Source of the DNA: Clostridium cadaveris
GTDB taxonomy: Bacteria > Bacillota > Clostridia > Clostridiales > Clostridiaceae
Assembly: GCF_020911725.1 (NCBI RefSeq)
Contig: NZ_CP076620.1
Location: 381,001-445,000, forward strand
DNA length: 64,000 bases
Direction of reading: 5' to 3'
This document shows positions 53,421 through 62,779 of this stretch, in pieces. Every line of letters begins with the position of its first letter. The stretch's first letter is position 1. The notes beneath the pieces are model-generated. The model searched no databases and was not told the DNA's origin. It was given only the letters and a program-made list of their open reading frames with translations. Made by a program: the position numbers and the translations under genes.

Positions 53421-54181
53421 TGCATATTGTAACTGAAGATATTAGAGTTAAAATTAATGAGTTTAATATATTGAATGGAATTAATATAGATGTCAAGAAT
53501 AAAGAATTTGTAGGTATAATTGGCCCTAATGGAAGTGGAAAATCCACACTTTTAAAATGTATTTACAGAACTTTAAAGCCAAGCGGGGGCATAGTAAAAT
53601 TAGATGACATTTACTTAAATGATTTATCTGTAAAGGAAAGCTCAAAGAAAATCGCTGTTTTATCTCAACATAATAATTATAGCTTTGATTTTACTGTAAG
53701 AGATATAGTTCTTATGGGAAGAGCTCCGCACAAAAAGTTTTTAGAGAGAGATTCAAAAGAAGATTATGATATTATGTATGATGCTTTAAAAAAAGTAGAT
53801 ATGCTAGATTTCTTAGATAGAAGTTTTCATACTCTATCTGGTGGAGAGCAACAACGTATAATTCTTGCTAGAGCGTTAACGCAGCAAACCGATTGTTTAA
53901 TACTTGATGAGCCAACTAATCATCTTGATATTAAATATCAGCTTCAGATAATGAATATAGTTAAAAACTTAGGTATTGAAGTCATAGCTGCAATACACGA
54001 TTTGAATATTGCAGCTATGTATTGTGATAAAATTTATGTACTTAAAGGTGGAAATATACTTGCTTATGGAAAACCGAAGGATATCTTAACCTCTGATCTG
54101 ATAAAAGAGGTTTATGAGGTTGATGCCTATATAAGTGAGGACTCTTCAACAGGGTTAATAAATATTTGTTATAGATCATGA
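53420..54181 (+). CDS. btuD: ABC transporter ATP-binding protein BtuD-like
   Basis: 253 residues. Walker A GPNGSGKSTLL near residue 36, signature LSGGEQQRIILARAL near 138, Walker B CLILDEPTNHLD near 158, and the switch His in AAIHDLN near 192. It drives the corrinoid (or iron chelate) permease from the cytosolic side. Last gene of the riboswitch operon. Confidence 0.93.
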   Translation: MHIVTEDIRVKINEFNILNGINIDVKNKEFVGIIGPNGSGKSTLLKCIYRTLKPSGGIVKLDDIYLNDLSVKESSKKIAVLSQHNNYSFDFTVRDIVLMGRAPHKKFLERDSKEDYDIMYDALKKVDMLDFLDRSFHTLSGGEQQRIILARALTQQTDCLILDEPTNHLDIKYQLQIMNIVKNLGIEVIAAIHDLNIAAMYCDKIYVLKGGNILAYGKPKDILTSDLIKEVYEVDAYISEDSSTGLINICYRS

Positions 54182-54233
54182 TTAATTTGAAATAAAGTTT
54201 AAATCTCCTCATAGAGTTGTTAACCAATTAGGT

Positions 54234-55172
54234 ATGAAAGTCATACTATGGAATATAGCAATTTTTAGGAGATTTTTTTTGAAGAGAAGAGCGTTTTTAA
54301 GCAATATATTTCTATTATTTTCTTTGATAATGGTAGTATTATTACCTTCAAAACCATTTAAAAGTCTCGATACTATGACCAATGGGAATATACTACAGTT
54401 TATATATATCTTTATGCCAGCAATGATTTATGCATCAATGAACGAAGATAGCAATGAAAACATATTTAAGATAAGAAAATTAGACAAGTCTCAGCTTATT
54501 AAAATAATAATTTTATCTATACTTATGATACCAATTACTACGTTCATAGCTAACGTAGTAAGCTGTTTACTAAATATGAATAACACGCCAGATGTATACT
54601 ATGGGAAGACACCACTATGGTTTATATTATTTTCGGTAGTATTTATACCTACCATTTGTGAGGAGACATTTTTTAGGGGTGCCATCCTTCATGGATATCA
54701 AAATGCAGGAGTGTGGAAAGGTATAATAACTAGTGCATTTGTTTTTGGACTTTTTCACTTGAACTTATATCAGTTTTCATATACTTTCGTACTTGGAGTA
54801 GTAATGGCGGCTTCAGTACATTATACTCAATCAATATTGAGCAGTATGATTATTCATGGAGTAAATAATTTAGTTGCTGTAATTTTAACTTTACCATTTA
54901 CGCAAAGATATACTATTTTAAATATCCTTAGAGATAGCTCTTTAGAAGAAATATCAGTTTTATTACCAATCTCTATAATGGCGATGATTGGGGTTCTAGC
55001 CATCTTAGGACTTTTATCTAAGGATTGCAGAGCTTACCTTCCTTTATACGAAAAAAAAAGAGGAAATAGTAGATGCCCCATTCATAGTAATAACCATATT
55101 TTCTCTCTCTTATATGGGATTAAAAATGTTTTTAATATTGAGTATGACTTAAAATATAGGGAATTTTTTTAA
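54234..55172 (+). CDS. CPBP-family intramembrane metalloprotease
   Basis: 312 residues, about eight membrane segments. The three CPBP (Abi/CAAX-protease-like) motifs are present: CEETFFRGAIL (EExxxR) near residue 142, FGLFHLNLYQ near 170 and IIHGVNNLV near 211. It should cut proteins within the membrane. The function could be prenyl-protein processing, bacteriocin immunity or stress; unknown. Single gene with a strong terminator. Its start ATG has no perfect ribosome site nearby. Confidence 0.88.
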   Translation: MKVILWNIAIFRRFFLKRRAFLSNIFLLFSLIMVVLLPSKPFKSLDTMTNGNILQFIYIFMPAMIYASMNEDSNENIFKIRKLDKSQLIKIIILSILMIPITTFIANVVSCLLNMNNTPDVYYGKTPLWFILFSVVFIPTICEETFFRGAILHGYQNAGVWKGIITSAFVFGLFHLNLYQFSYTFVLGVVMAASVHYTQSILSSMIIHGVNNLVAVILTLPFTQRYTILNILRDSSLEEISVLLPISIMAMIGVLAILGLLSKDCRAYLPLYEKKRGNSRCPIHSNNHIFSLLYGIKNVFNIEYDLKYREFF

Positions 55173-55202
55173 AAGGCGGATAAAACTTTTCCGCCTTTTT
55201 GT
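55171..55202 (+). terminator. Intrinsic terminator
   Basis: AAAAGGCGGA / TCCGCCTTTT stem with an 8-nt loop and T-run. Confidence 0.9.
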
Positions 55203-55229
55203 TATATATAAGTGAGGGGAGTGATGAAC

Positions 55230-55454
55230 ATGGCAGTTGAATCAACATTAATAAGCAGTACAGCTGTTATGAAAGTAAAAACTGGTACAAAGAATGGAAA
55301 GGACGTATTTAGAAAGGAAAATATAAACAATATTAATCCACTTGCAAAAGATGAGGACGTTTTTGCTGTAGTTGAGTCATTTAAGGGGATTATAGATTAC
55401 AATGTGATTGATATAAACAGAGAAAACTTGTATGAATTGAGTAAGGCTGAGTAA
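55230..55454 (+). CDS. DUF1659 family protein
   Basis: 74 residues from ATG 55230; an ATG two codons earlier is possible, but GAGGGGAG spacing favours 55230. MAVESTLISSTAVMKVKTGT is the usual DUF1659 opening, followed by NPLAKDEDVFAVVESFKGI. The protein is small and beta-rich with no signal. It is coupled with a DUF2922 gene, the standard partner in Firmicutes. Function unknown. Confidence 0.88.
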   Translation: MAVESTLISSTAVMKVKTGTKNGKDVFRKENINNINPLAKDEDVFAVVESFKGIIDYNVIDINRENLYELSKAE

Positions 55455-55480
55455 TAGAAACTATGAGAGGGGTATAGAAT

Positions 55481-55705
55481 ATGGGAGAAAGAATATTAAA
55501 GATGACATTCATAACAGAATCTGGGGCTAAGGCTACTGTAAGATTAAGAGGGATAAAAGAAGGTTTAGAAAATACAGATATAGATACAGTTATGAATCTT
55601 GTAATAACTAAGAATATATTTAAATTTAAAGGTGGAGCACTAGTTAAAAAAGACAGTGCGGTAATAGAACAAACTAATACTAAAAAGATCGAAATAACAG
55701 CATAA
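55481..55705 (+). CDS. DUF2922 family protein
   Basis: 74 residues. LKMTFITESGAKATVRLRGI and the Val/Ile-rich C-terminal strands are typical of DUF2922, the partner of the DUF1659 gene. GAGAGGGG is the ribosome site. Both proteins are small and cytosolic. Function unknown. A TAGTAA microsatellite and a terminator follow. Confidence 0.88.
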   Translation: MGERILKMTFITESGAKATVRLRGIKEGLENTDIDTVMNLVITKNIFKFKGGALVKKDSAVIEQTNTKKIEITA

Positions 55706-55711
55706 TTTGTA

Positions 55712-55739
55712 TAGTAATAGTAATAGTAATAGTAATAGT
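55712..55739. repeat. Hexamer microsatellite (TAGTAA)
   Basis: Four perfect tandem TAGTAA units plus a partial fifth. It sits between the DUF2922 stop and its terminator. Such short repeats can vary in length by slippage. On the minus strand it gives a low-complexity Tyr run that is not a gene. Confidence 0.85.
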
Positions 55740-55772
55740 GGATAAGTTCCAAGTGAACTTATCCGTTTTTTT
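55740..55772 (+). terminator. Intrinsic terminator
   Basis: GGATAAGTTC / GAACTTATCC perfect 10-bp stem with a 5-nt loop, followed by a T-run. Confidence 0.9.
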
Positions 55773-55868
55773 AATTTATAAAAAATCTAATAAAAAGACA
55801 GAAGAATACACTTCTACTTTCAAATTTAGTATAGTATAATATTGGAATAAAGAATTGGGGGGACGTCA

Positions 55869-56447
55869 ATGAATAATAAAAAAAAGAAAATAAATGAGAG
55901 AATGTGGATTACAGGAATTTTAGCAATAGTTATTGTAAGTATATCTATGGTATATTTATATTTTTATTATAAAGTTCCAGTATATGAATATCCCAAAGCA
56001 GTTTCATCCTATGAAGTTGACAGGAAATTTAATCAAACACCAGATTCAACATTATCAGCATTTTTGAGGGCGGTATATACAAATGATGCTGACTTATGCA
56101 GAGCGGTTGTTCCTAGCAAGATATTCGATGATTACGGAGTTGACTACTATTATGGAATTTTCAATGATGCAAAGATTCAATACCTTTTAGAAGAAACAAA
56201 TAAACAGTATAAAGCGGAATACGGTGATGAATGGTTTGAGAAAATGGAGGTTACAGAAGCAAAAGCAAATCCTATAGAACATAGTTCAAAAGTATCAGGA
56301 AGCGTAAAATCTACAGTTAATGGCAAGGATTTTAACTGGGATAATGCACTTATAGGATTTGATGATAGATATTCGATGAATTCAAGACTTATAAAGGAAA
56401 TGTTTGATCCTCTTCTTGCAGATGAAACTAAGAGACCACAGCCATAG
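55869..56447 (+). CDS. Membrane-anchored protein of unknown function
   Basis: 192 residues: short basic N-terminus, one transmembrane segment (about residues 13-34), then an external domain rich in Tyr and acidic residues. TPDSTLSAFLRAVYTNDADL looks like the opening of an NTF2-like helix-sheet domain. No family is firmly recognised. GGGGGG precedes the start with a few bases spacing. Single gene. Confidence 0.6.
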   Translation: MNNKKKKINERMWITGILAIVIVSISMVYLYFYYKVPVYEYPKAVSSYEVDRKFNQTPDSTLSAFLRAVYTNDADLCRAVVPSKIFDDYGVDYYYGIFNDAKIQYLLEETNKQYKAEYGDEWFEKMEVTEAKANPIEHSSKVSGSVKSTVNGKDFNWDNALIGFDDRYSMNSRLIKEMFDPLLADETKRPQP

Positions 56448-56449
56448 GA

Positions 56450-56489
56450 TAGTTAATAGTGACATAGAGAAGAGTGAATAGTTATAGAG
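56450..56489 (+). repeat. Dispersed 34-nt repeat, copy 4
   Basis: TAGTTAATAGTGACATAGAG then AAGAGTGAATAGTT begins 3 nt after the preceding stop codon and aligns over the full length with copies at 36567 and 63227. Confidence 0.45.
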
Positions 56490-56543
56490 TGGCGGATTTA
56501 AGCAGTGAACTGATTTAAGGTGATTAGATAAAAGTATAAATTA

Positions 56544-56589
56544 AGCAGTGATAGAATTAAGATGAGACTTTATTTTATCACTGCTTTTT
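56544..56589. terminator. Probable terminator
   Basis: AAGCAGTGAT / ATCACTGCTT arms separated by a 23-nt loop, followed by TTTTAT. It probably also serves as the end of the asr operon on the minus strand. Confidence 0.5.
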
Positions 56590-56612
56590 ATTATTTAAGT
56601 AGTTAAAAGAGA

Positions 56613-57662
56613 CTATTCTCTTATCGCTCTATTTGACTCTATTGTTTTATGCTGACTAATTGGCTTAACATTGAAGTTTGATCTATACTCTGTTTCTGCC
56701 CAGAATATATTTTCTGCAACTAATGCTTCGGGATTTAGGTCAACTCCATCTAAAATTATTTCTTTAAACTTATGATATCCTGCCCTGTCAATTAAGTGTC
56801 CGCCGTGTAGATATTCTGGCTTATAATCTAAAGCCCAAGCAGAGAACTTCTGCCAGTTTGCAAGCATACCTAGAACTACTTCTTCTGTAGCAAAGTTTAT
56901 GAAAGTTTTACCCATTCTAGGAGTTTGTTTTCCAGTTCTACCACCTATAACAACTCTATAGAATTTTTTTGGGTTTCTTGTCCATGCACCAGCTGGACAG
57001 GCAATTACACATTCACCACATCCAACGCAGCAACAAGGGTCTTTATCTATTAGTCCTTTATCATTTAAGCTTAAAACTCTAGTTGCATGATGTTGGCAAG
57101 CCCTTACGCAAGCGCCACAGCCTATGCATCTTTCAGGGTGATATACCATTCTAGCTTGACCAATAATACCAAAGTCTTGGAAGTGAGCTTTTGCGCAGTC
57201 ATTTGGACATCCAGCTATGGAAATTTTAATATGATAATGAGAAGGAAATATAAGTTTTTCTATTTTATCTGCTAATTCCTTTGTATTAGCATTTGCTTTT
57301 ATACAATGAGTATTACCGATACAAGCCATAATATTTCTAGCACCAATGGTTGGATATCCGTTTTCGTCAATTGTCATATCACAGTTACATTCATCAACTT
57401 CAACTTCTTTTAAATAATTAGATATATATTTATTAACAGAAGGAATGTTCTCGTATTTAATACCAGGGATATTAAAGGTTTGTCTCATTCCTATATGAAA
57501 AGTCCCATCGCCATAAGTTTCAGCGATATATTGGACATCACTTAGATATTTTGCATTAACAATACCACCTGGAATACGCATTTGAAGCATGAATTCTCCT
57601 GGAACCTTTGACTGACGGAAACAGTTTAATCTAACTTTTTTAATATCTATATCATGATTCAT
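56613..57662 (-). CDS. asrC: Anaerobic sulfite reductase subunit C (siroheme-FeS)
   Basis: 349 residues. The siroheme/4Fe-4S ligand motifs CIGNTHC (C-x5-C) near residue 114 and CPNDC (C-x3-C) near 153 are clear, and two ferredoxin-type clusters CIGCGACVRAC and CVGCGECVIAC follow (about 179-221). It reduces sulfite to sulfide. It is the third gene of asrABC; AsrA/AsrB provide electrons from NADH. Confidence 0.95.
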   Translation of the reverse strand: MNHDIDIKKVRLNCFRQSKVPGEFMLQMRIPGGIVNAKYLSDVQYIAETYGDGTFHIGMRQTFNIPGIKYENIPSVNKYISNYLKEVEVDECNCDMTIDENGYPTIGARNIMACIGNTHCIKANANTKELADKIEKLIFPSHYHIKISIAGCPNDCAKAHFQDFGIIGQARMVYHPERCIGCGACVRACQHHATRVLSLNDKGLIDKDPCCCVGCGECVIACPAGAWTRNPKKFYRVVIGGRTGKQTPRMGKTFINFATEEVVLGMLANWQKFSAWALDYKPEYLHGGHLIDRAGYHKFKEIILDGVDLNPEALVAENIFWAETEYRSNFNVKPISQHKTIESNRAIRE

Positions 57663-57674
57663 AATAAATTCCTC

Positions 57675-58469
57675 CTAGTCTAATAAATTCTTAGCCTTAG
57701 TATAGTTGAATACAGGGCCTTCTAAACATACATAAGTTTCATCAATTCGGCAGTGTCCACATTTACCAACTGCACAGGACATTTTTCTTTCAAAAGACAC
57801 CCAAATCTTTTCTTCTGGTACTCCAAGTTTTAACATTTCAATAGCAGTAAAATGCATCATTATAGGGGGACCTACTATAACAACTTCATAATTATCTTCA
57901 AAAGAATTTAGAGGTAATTTAGATAAATGATTAGTCACTAGACCTTGTTCCAAGCCTTCTTTTTCTCCAGAATCTAAAGTGTATATAGTATCAAATCTAT
58001 CTTTCCATTTTGCTAGTTCATTTTTAAATAGTATTCCAGATTCATTTTTGAAGCCGAATATCAAGTTCAATGATTTTACATAGTTTTCTTCGTTATAAAA
58101 TTTATTAATCATACTTCTTACTGGAGCAACACCTGTACCACCAGCTACTATAACTAAATGTTTATCTTTAAACTTTTCAACAGGCCAGCCTTTCCCATAA
58201 GCTCCTCTTAGAAAAATCTTATCTCCTGGCTGAAGATTAAACACTTCGTCTGTAACTTTTCCCACAGATCTTATAGTAAAATCCATATATCCAGCTCCAA
58301 ATCCACTGACTGAAATAGGGGCTTCACCGATTTTAGGTAAAGATAACTGTAAGAATTGACCATGTTCAGGAACTATGTCTGTTGCAATCCTAAATGTATA
58401 TTCTAAGTCAGTTTCATGAGTAATATTAAGTATTTCACATGCTTTAGGCGTTAATATATTGTTCTGCAT
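57675..58469 (-). CDS. asrB: Anaerobic sulfite reductase subunit B (FAD/NADH)
   Basis: 264 residues: FAD-binding beta-barrel (about 1-100) and NAD-binding domain with VIVAGGTGVAPVRSMINKF near residue 107, then a 2Fe-2S motif CAVGKCGHCRID near 232 with a late Cys (YVCLEGP). It passes electrons from NADH to AsrC. It lies between asrA and asrC with 1- and 12-nt gaps, so all are cotranscribed. Confidence 0.95.
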   Translation of the reverse strand: MQNNILTPKACEILNITHETDLEYTFRIATDIVPEHGQFLQLSLPKIGEAPISVSGFGAGYMDFTIRSVGKVTDEVFNLQPGDKIFLRGAYGKGWPVEKFKDKHLVIVAGGTGVAPVRSMINKFYNEENYVKSLNLIFGFKNESGILFKNELAKWKDRFDTIYTLDSGEKEGLEQGLVTNHLSKLPLNSFEDNYEVVIVGPPIMMHFTAIEMLKLGVPEEKIWVSFERKMSCAVGKCGHCRIDETYVCLEGPVFNYTKAKNLLD

Positions 58470-58470
58470 A

Positions 58471-59502
58471 TTATTTCCCCTCCATTATTTCATTTACTGC
58501 ATTATTTACTTTATTAATGGTAGCTGTGATTGAGATGTGTTCAGGACATCTATCAGTACATCTTCCGCAGCCGACACACATATGCTCATCTCCAAACTGT
58601 TCTTTATAATCGTGTATTTTGTGAAGAACTTTATATCTCATTTTATCAGCTTTAGTAGTTCTAAAATTATGGCCTCCAGCCATTTCATCAAATCCATCTA
58701 CATGACAAGAAGCTTGTACTCTTTTTCGAACACCTATTTTTCCTTCATGGTCATATACAATATCTCTAGTAGTATAGCAAGTACAAGTGCTACAAGCTAT
58801 TGTGCAGCTTCCGCACTCAATACATCTCTTATTATATTCTTTCCACATTGGATGATTTTTTAGTTTTATTAAAGTTTCTTTATCCTTGATTTCAGGTATT
58901 TTTACTTCTACTTCATTTTTTTCAATAAACTTTAATTGAAAATCTTCTTCTTTTTTACCATGGAAGTAATGATTGAAATCTTCATCTTTTACTTGAAAAA
59001 GAAGGGATGATCCATTAAATCTAACTGCTAACGAATAATCATCTGTTTTATTGCTGTTCATTGATACACAGAAACAGGTATCAAATCCATCGATGCATTC
59101 AAGACAGACAAATTTGACTCTTTCTCGAATTCTCTTATAGAAGGAATCTTCAAAATTACCATTACTAAGATAAATGGTATCTTGCCTTCTCTGTGCGTTA
59201 ATATCACAAGGCCTTGCAAATATCAATATTTTTTTATCATGACCTATTGAACTTTCTCTAAATTCATCTTCGGTAAAATAGTAAAGAGTTTGAGAAATAG
59301 GAGTTATAACTTCTTTTACTGGATAAGTAGATTTTTCTTTGAATTCAATTTCTTCTACAGTAGAAACCTCGTCATATCTTATTATATCTGTATCGGAGTA
59401 GCGACCTTGCTTTGCAAACCTCTTTGGTGCATAAATCTTGTATTCCTTTTTTAATTCTTCAAATAATGAGTTAACTTCATTTAATGAAAGGTTATATCCC
59501 AT
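58471..59502 (-). CDS. asrA: Anaerobic sulfite reductase subunit A (FeS)
   Basis: 343 residues from ATG 59502; the in-frame TTG at 59517 overlaps the GGAGG ribosome site and is rejected. Two 4Fe-4S motifs are present: CIECGSCTIACSTC near residue 230 and CVGCGRCTDRCPEH near 307. It relays electrons from AsrB to AsrC. First gene of the operon. Confidence 0.95.
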   Translation of the reverse strand: MGYNLSLNEVNSLFEELKKEYKIYAPKRFAKQGRYSDTDIIRYDEVSTVEEIEFKEKSTYPVKEVITPISQTLYYFTEDEFRESSIGHDKKILIFARPCDINAQRRQDTIYLSNGNFEDSFYKRIRERVKFVCLECIDGFDTCFCVSMNSNKTDDYSLAVRFNGSSLLFQVKDEDFNHYFHGKKEEDFQLKFIEKNEVEVKIPEIKDKETLIKLKNHPMWKEYNKRCIECGSCTIACSTCTCYTTRDIVYDHEGKIGVRKRVQASCHVDGFDEMAGGHNFRTTKADKMRYKVLHKIHDYKEQFGDEHMCVGCGRCTDRCPEHISITATINKVNNAVNEIMEGK

Positions 59503-59550
59503 AATGAATACCTCCAAACTTGTTTTATTTTTAACGAACTTTATGGATTC

Positions 59551-59579
59551 ATTATACTTCTCTGATATAATTATGTTAA
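59551..59579 (-). promoter_or_regulatory. Promoter of the asr operon
   Basis: On the minus strand TTAACA, 17-bp spacer, TATAAT. It is about 50 nt before asrA. Confidence 0.65.
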
Positions 59580-59671
59580 ATACTTAAAACTTATTATTAT
59601 GATAAGTAAAAGGCTATGGATAAGACTAAATTTTTAAAGTGTACATGTATTTTGACATAAAAAGACACCCC

Positions 59672-59712
59672 ATTAATTAGATTATATGGGTATTTTGAAT
59701 AATCTAATTAAT
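59672..59712. terminator. Perfect 14-bp hairpin between ABC operon and asrA
   Basis: ATTAATTAGATTAT (59672-59685) and its complement (59699-59712). In minus-strand direction a T5 run follows about 10 nt later, so it may end the amino-acid ABC operon, though imperfectly. Confidence 0.5.
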
Positions 59713-59742
59713 AGAGCTAACTTTTTGAAAATATGATATTTT

Positions 59743-60465
59743 TTAAAGTACTTTACTTAAAAACTCTTGAGCTCTTTCATTTTTCGGTGCTGCAAAGAAC
59801 TCAGATGGAGTGGTATCTTCTAGAACTTTTCCCTGATCCATGAAGAGGACTCTATCGCCAACCTCTTTTGCAAAACCCATCTCATGGGTTACAACTATCA
59901 TGGTCATACCTTCTCTTGCAAGGTCTTTCATAACATTTAAAACTTCACCAACCATCTCTGGATCTAGGGCAGAGGTTGGTTCGTCAAATAGCATTACATC
60001 AGGCTCCATAGCAAGGGCTCTAGCTATAGCTATTCTTTGCTTTTGTCCACCTGAAAGCTGTGAAGGATAAGCTGAAGCTTTATCCTCAAGACCTATTTTC
60101 TTTAAAAGTTTAAATGCTATTTTCTCAGCTTCTGCTTGAGATTTATTATTAACCTTCATAGGTGCAAGAGTTATATTTTGAAGTATAGTCTTGTGTGGAA
60201 ACAAGTTAAAGCTTTGAAAAACCATACCCATTTTTTGTCTTAGTTTGTCTATATTTGTTTTCTTATTAGTAAGATCATTTCCTTCAAACTCTATGGTACC
60301 AGAAGTAGGCGTTTCAAGTAGATTGAGACATCTTAAAAATGTACTTTTACCTGAACCAGAAGGCCCAACTACAACTACAACTTCTCCTTTGGATATAGTA
60401 ATGTCAATTCCCTTTAACACATGAACTTTTCCAAAGTTTTTTTCTAAATTACATACCTTGATCAT
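59743..60465 (-). CDS. Polar amino-acid ABC transporter ATPase (GlnQ-like)
   Basis: 240 residues. Walker [12 protein letters not shown] near residue 34, signature [15 protein letters not shown] near 136, Walker [13 protein letters not shown] near 157, His switch VVTHEMGFA near 195. It is the ATPase of an amino-acid importer of the polar (glutamine/cystine) type. It overlaps the permease gene by 17 nt. Confidence 0.93.
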   Translation of the reverse strand: MIKVCNLEKNFGKVHVLKGIDITISKGEVVVVVGPSGSGKSTFLRCLNLLETPTSGTIEFEGNDLTNKKTNIDKLRQKMGMVFQSFNLFPHKTILQNITLAPMKVNNKSQAEAEKIAFKLLKKIGLEDKASAYPSQLSGGQKQRIAIARALAMEPDVMLFDEPTSALDPEMVGEVLNVMKDLAREGMTMIVVTHEMGFAKEVGDRVLFMDQGKVLEDTTPSEFFAAPKNERAQEFLSKVL

Positions 60466-61108
60466 AAGCTTTCAATCTCCTTTCTAGTAAACCAAGTAGT
60501 TTGGATAATGTAAATGTCATAATAAAATATATTAATGCTGCGACCAAAAGAGGTTCAAATGGCCTGAAGATATTTCCCCTTACTATATTTGCGTTATACA
60601 TCAAATCATGCAGACCTATCATGGAAACTATTGAAGATTCCTTGATTACAACTATAAATTCATTTCCAAGGGCAGGTAAGATATTTTTAAAGGCTTGGGG
60701 AATTATAATATGAAGCATAGTTTGTCCATAGCTCATCCCTAGAGATCTAGAAGCCTCCATTTGTCCCTTATCCACAGCTTGGATACCAGCACGGATTATT
60801 TCTGCAACATAAGCACTGCTATTTATTGAAAGAGCAAGAATACCAGCTGTCATATCAGGAAGCTCAATACCTATAGATGGCAGACTGTAGTATATGATGA
60901 AAATTTGTACTAGCATAGGGGTTCCTCTTATGAACTCTACATAGACTGTTGAGATTGTCTTCAATATCTTACTGTTAGATAATCTCATAAGTGATAAAAA
61001 TAATCCAATTATTGAACCGAATAAGACTGTGAAGAATGCTAATATTAAAGTAAGTTTTGCGCCTTCTAGAAAGAAGGGGCAATATTGAGACAAAAATGAA
61101 AAGTCCAT
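60449..61108 (-). CDS. Polar amino-acid ABC transporter permease
   Basis: 219 residues with about five membrane segments. [18 protein letters not shown] near residue 58 and [20 protein letters not shown] with ASRSLGMS near 95-125 match the HisM/GlnP permease family (EAA loop included). It overlaps the ATPase gene. Substrate unknown. Confidence 0.92.
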   Translation of the reverse strand: MDFSFLSQYCPFFLEGAKLTLILAFFTVLFGSIIGLFLSLMRLSNSKILKTISTVYVEFIRGTPMLVQIFIIYYSLPSIGIELPDMTAGILALSINSSAYVAEIIRAGIQAVDKGQMEASRSLGMSYGQTMLHIIIPQAFKNILPALGNEFIVVIKESSIVSMIGLHDLMYNANIVRGNIFRPFEPLLVAALIYFIMTFTLSKLLGLLERRLKAYDQGM

Positions 61109-61138
61109 AAAAATCCTCCTAGTTGTTAATTATAAAAT

Positions 61139-61963
61139 TTATTTATTCATTATTTTCTTTGCTTCATCAATGAACTTATTGATTGAGCCATCATCTACTA
61201 ATCTCTTGATTGTTTTATTAACTTGTTCAGTAAGATCAGAATTACCTTTTTTTATTGCTACTGCGCATCCGCCATCGCTAAGGTCTTGTAATTCAAAAGG
61301 AACGACTGCAAGTCCTTCATTATTTTTAACATAAGCTTCGGCTACAACACTTTCAACAACGATTCCTTCAACTTTTCCAGATTGAAGAGCAAGTACTAAA
61401 TCTGTAACTTTTCCAAGACCTTTAAGCTTGGCACCTGTTATTTGAGATTCAGCTATTTGATATTGGATAGTTCCTTTTTGTGCTCCGATTTCTTTTCCAT
61501 ATAATGATTCAACAGTAGTGTATTTGTCTTTATCTGCTTCCCTAATGATAACTGTTTGAGGTGCTTTAAAATATATATCTGAGAAATCCATGTTTTTTCT
61601 TCTTTCATCAGTAGGATTTATACTAGCTATCCCCATGTCTACTTTTCCGGCTGGAATAGCATTAAGAACACCATCAAAGTCCATATCATTTATTTCAAGC
61701 TTAACTCCTAAATCTTTTGCAACTTCATTTGCTATAGACATTTCGAAGCCAACTATTTTATCTTCGCCATTTATTGTAGCGTGGAATTCATATGGTGGAT
61801 AATCTGCAGATGTTCCAACAACTAACTTTCCAGCTTTTTTAATTTTGTCAATTTGAGATTCAGAATTTGCAGCATCAGCTTTTTTACCACAAGCAGCTAG
61901 TCCCAAACATAAGCTCCCAATCAAAGTAAGTACTGCTATATTTTTTAATAGATTTTTTTTCAT
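61139..61963 (-). CDS. Amino-acid ABC transporter substrate-binding lipoprotein
   Basis: 274 residues. Signal and lipobox LGLAACGKK (Cys near residue 26). SADYPPYEFHA and FEMSIANEVAKDLGVKLEI are typical of family-3 periplasmic binding proteins. The ligand is a polar amino acid, identity unknown. First gene of the ABC operon, 30 nt before the permease. Confidence 0.92.
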   Translation of the reverse strand: MKKNLLKNIAVLTLIGSLCLGLAACGKKADAANSESQIDKIKKAGKLVVGTSADYPPYEFHATINGEDKIVGFEMSIANEVAKDLGVKLEINDMDFDGVLNAIPAGKVDMGIASINPTDERRKNMDFSDIYFKAPQTVIIREADKDKYTTVESLYGKEIGAQKGTIQYQIAESQITGAKLKGLGKVTDLVLALQSGKVEGIVVESVVAEAYVKNNEGLAVVPFELQDLSDGGCAVAIKKGNSDLTEQVNKTIKRLVDDGSINKFIDEAKKIMNK

Positions 61964-62000
61964 TATTTATATCCCCCTAGTCATTTATTCTATGTGCATA

Positions 62001-62030
62001 ATTATACAATAATAACTTATAAATATGCAA
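62001..62030 (-). promoter_or_regulatory. Promoter of the amino-acid ABC operon
   Basis: On the minus strand TTGCAT (62025-62030), 18-bp spacer, TATAAT (62001-62006), 38 nt before the start codon. Confidence 0.6.
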
Positions 62031-62247
62031 TAGGTTATTGAGAAAAATTAATAAATATACGAAAAACGAATAAAATACCTATAAAAACTGTATAAAATGT
62101 TAATGATAACGTATTAAATATACAAGGAAAGTGCATAATTAATAATTTTTATTTATGTACATTTCATAATAAAATATTAAAAATACATATAATGCAATCA
62201 TCAGTAAATTAAGTCGTGTATAATTAGTGGATAAGGAGTTGAAAGAA

Positions 62248-62745
62248 ATGCCGATTAAGAATATTTCTCAGATTGAGGTTATAAATATTGATGATACATT
62301 AAGACTTAGAAAATTCGATTATAAATATGATTTTGCATTACAGTGGTATCAAGATGAAGAATTAGTACGTTTAGTTGATGGACCCGATAGTGAAATTTAT
62401 ACATTAACAAAGCTTAAAAGAATGTATGAGTATTTAAATAATAAAGGTGAGCTTTATTTTATTGAAATAAAAGAAGGCGAAGATTTTGTACCTATAGGAG
62501 ATGTAACTATTTGGGAGGATGATATTCCTATAGTTATAGGAAATAAAAAATATCAAGGACAAGGAATTGGTAAGAAGGTTATAGCTGCTTTAATTGAAAG
62601 AGGAAGAGAGCTAGGTTTCCAAACAATGAAGGTAAGAGAAATATATTCTTACAATATATCATCTCAAAAACTTTTTAAAAGTATGGGATTTATAGAAAGC
62701 GGACAAACTCCATTGGGAAGGAGCTACTGTCTTCAGATAGATTAG
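62248..62745 (+). CDS. GNAT-family N-acetyltransferase
   Basis: 165 residues from ATG 62248 (AAGGAG 9 nt upstream; the GTG at 62227 is rejected). The acetyl-CoA loop YQGQGIGKKVIAALIERGRE (motif Q/RxxGxG/A) is near residue 103, and the final beta-strand LFKSMGFIESG follows. It resembles RimJ/RimL-type acetyltransferases acting on protein or small-molecule amines. Substrate unknown. The next gene lies 34 nt downstream. Confidence 0.85.
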   Translation: MPIKNISQIEVINIDDTLRLRKFDYKYDFALQWYQDEELVRLVDGPDSEIYTLTKLKRMYEYLNNKGELYFIEIKEGEDFVPIGDVTIWEDDIPIVIGNKKYQGQGIGKKVIAALIERGRELGFQTMKVREIYSYNISSQKLFKSMGFIESGQTPLGRSYCLQID

Positions 62746-62779
62746 ATTTTAAAAATACGGAAATTGGAGGACCATGTTA

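Noticed and set aside
55390..55752. Minus-strand ORF starting with a run of tyrosines
   Set aside because: It is the reverse reading of the TAGTAA repeat and of the DUF2922 gene, with no ribosome site.
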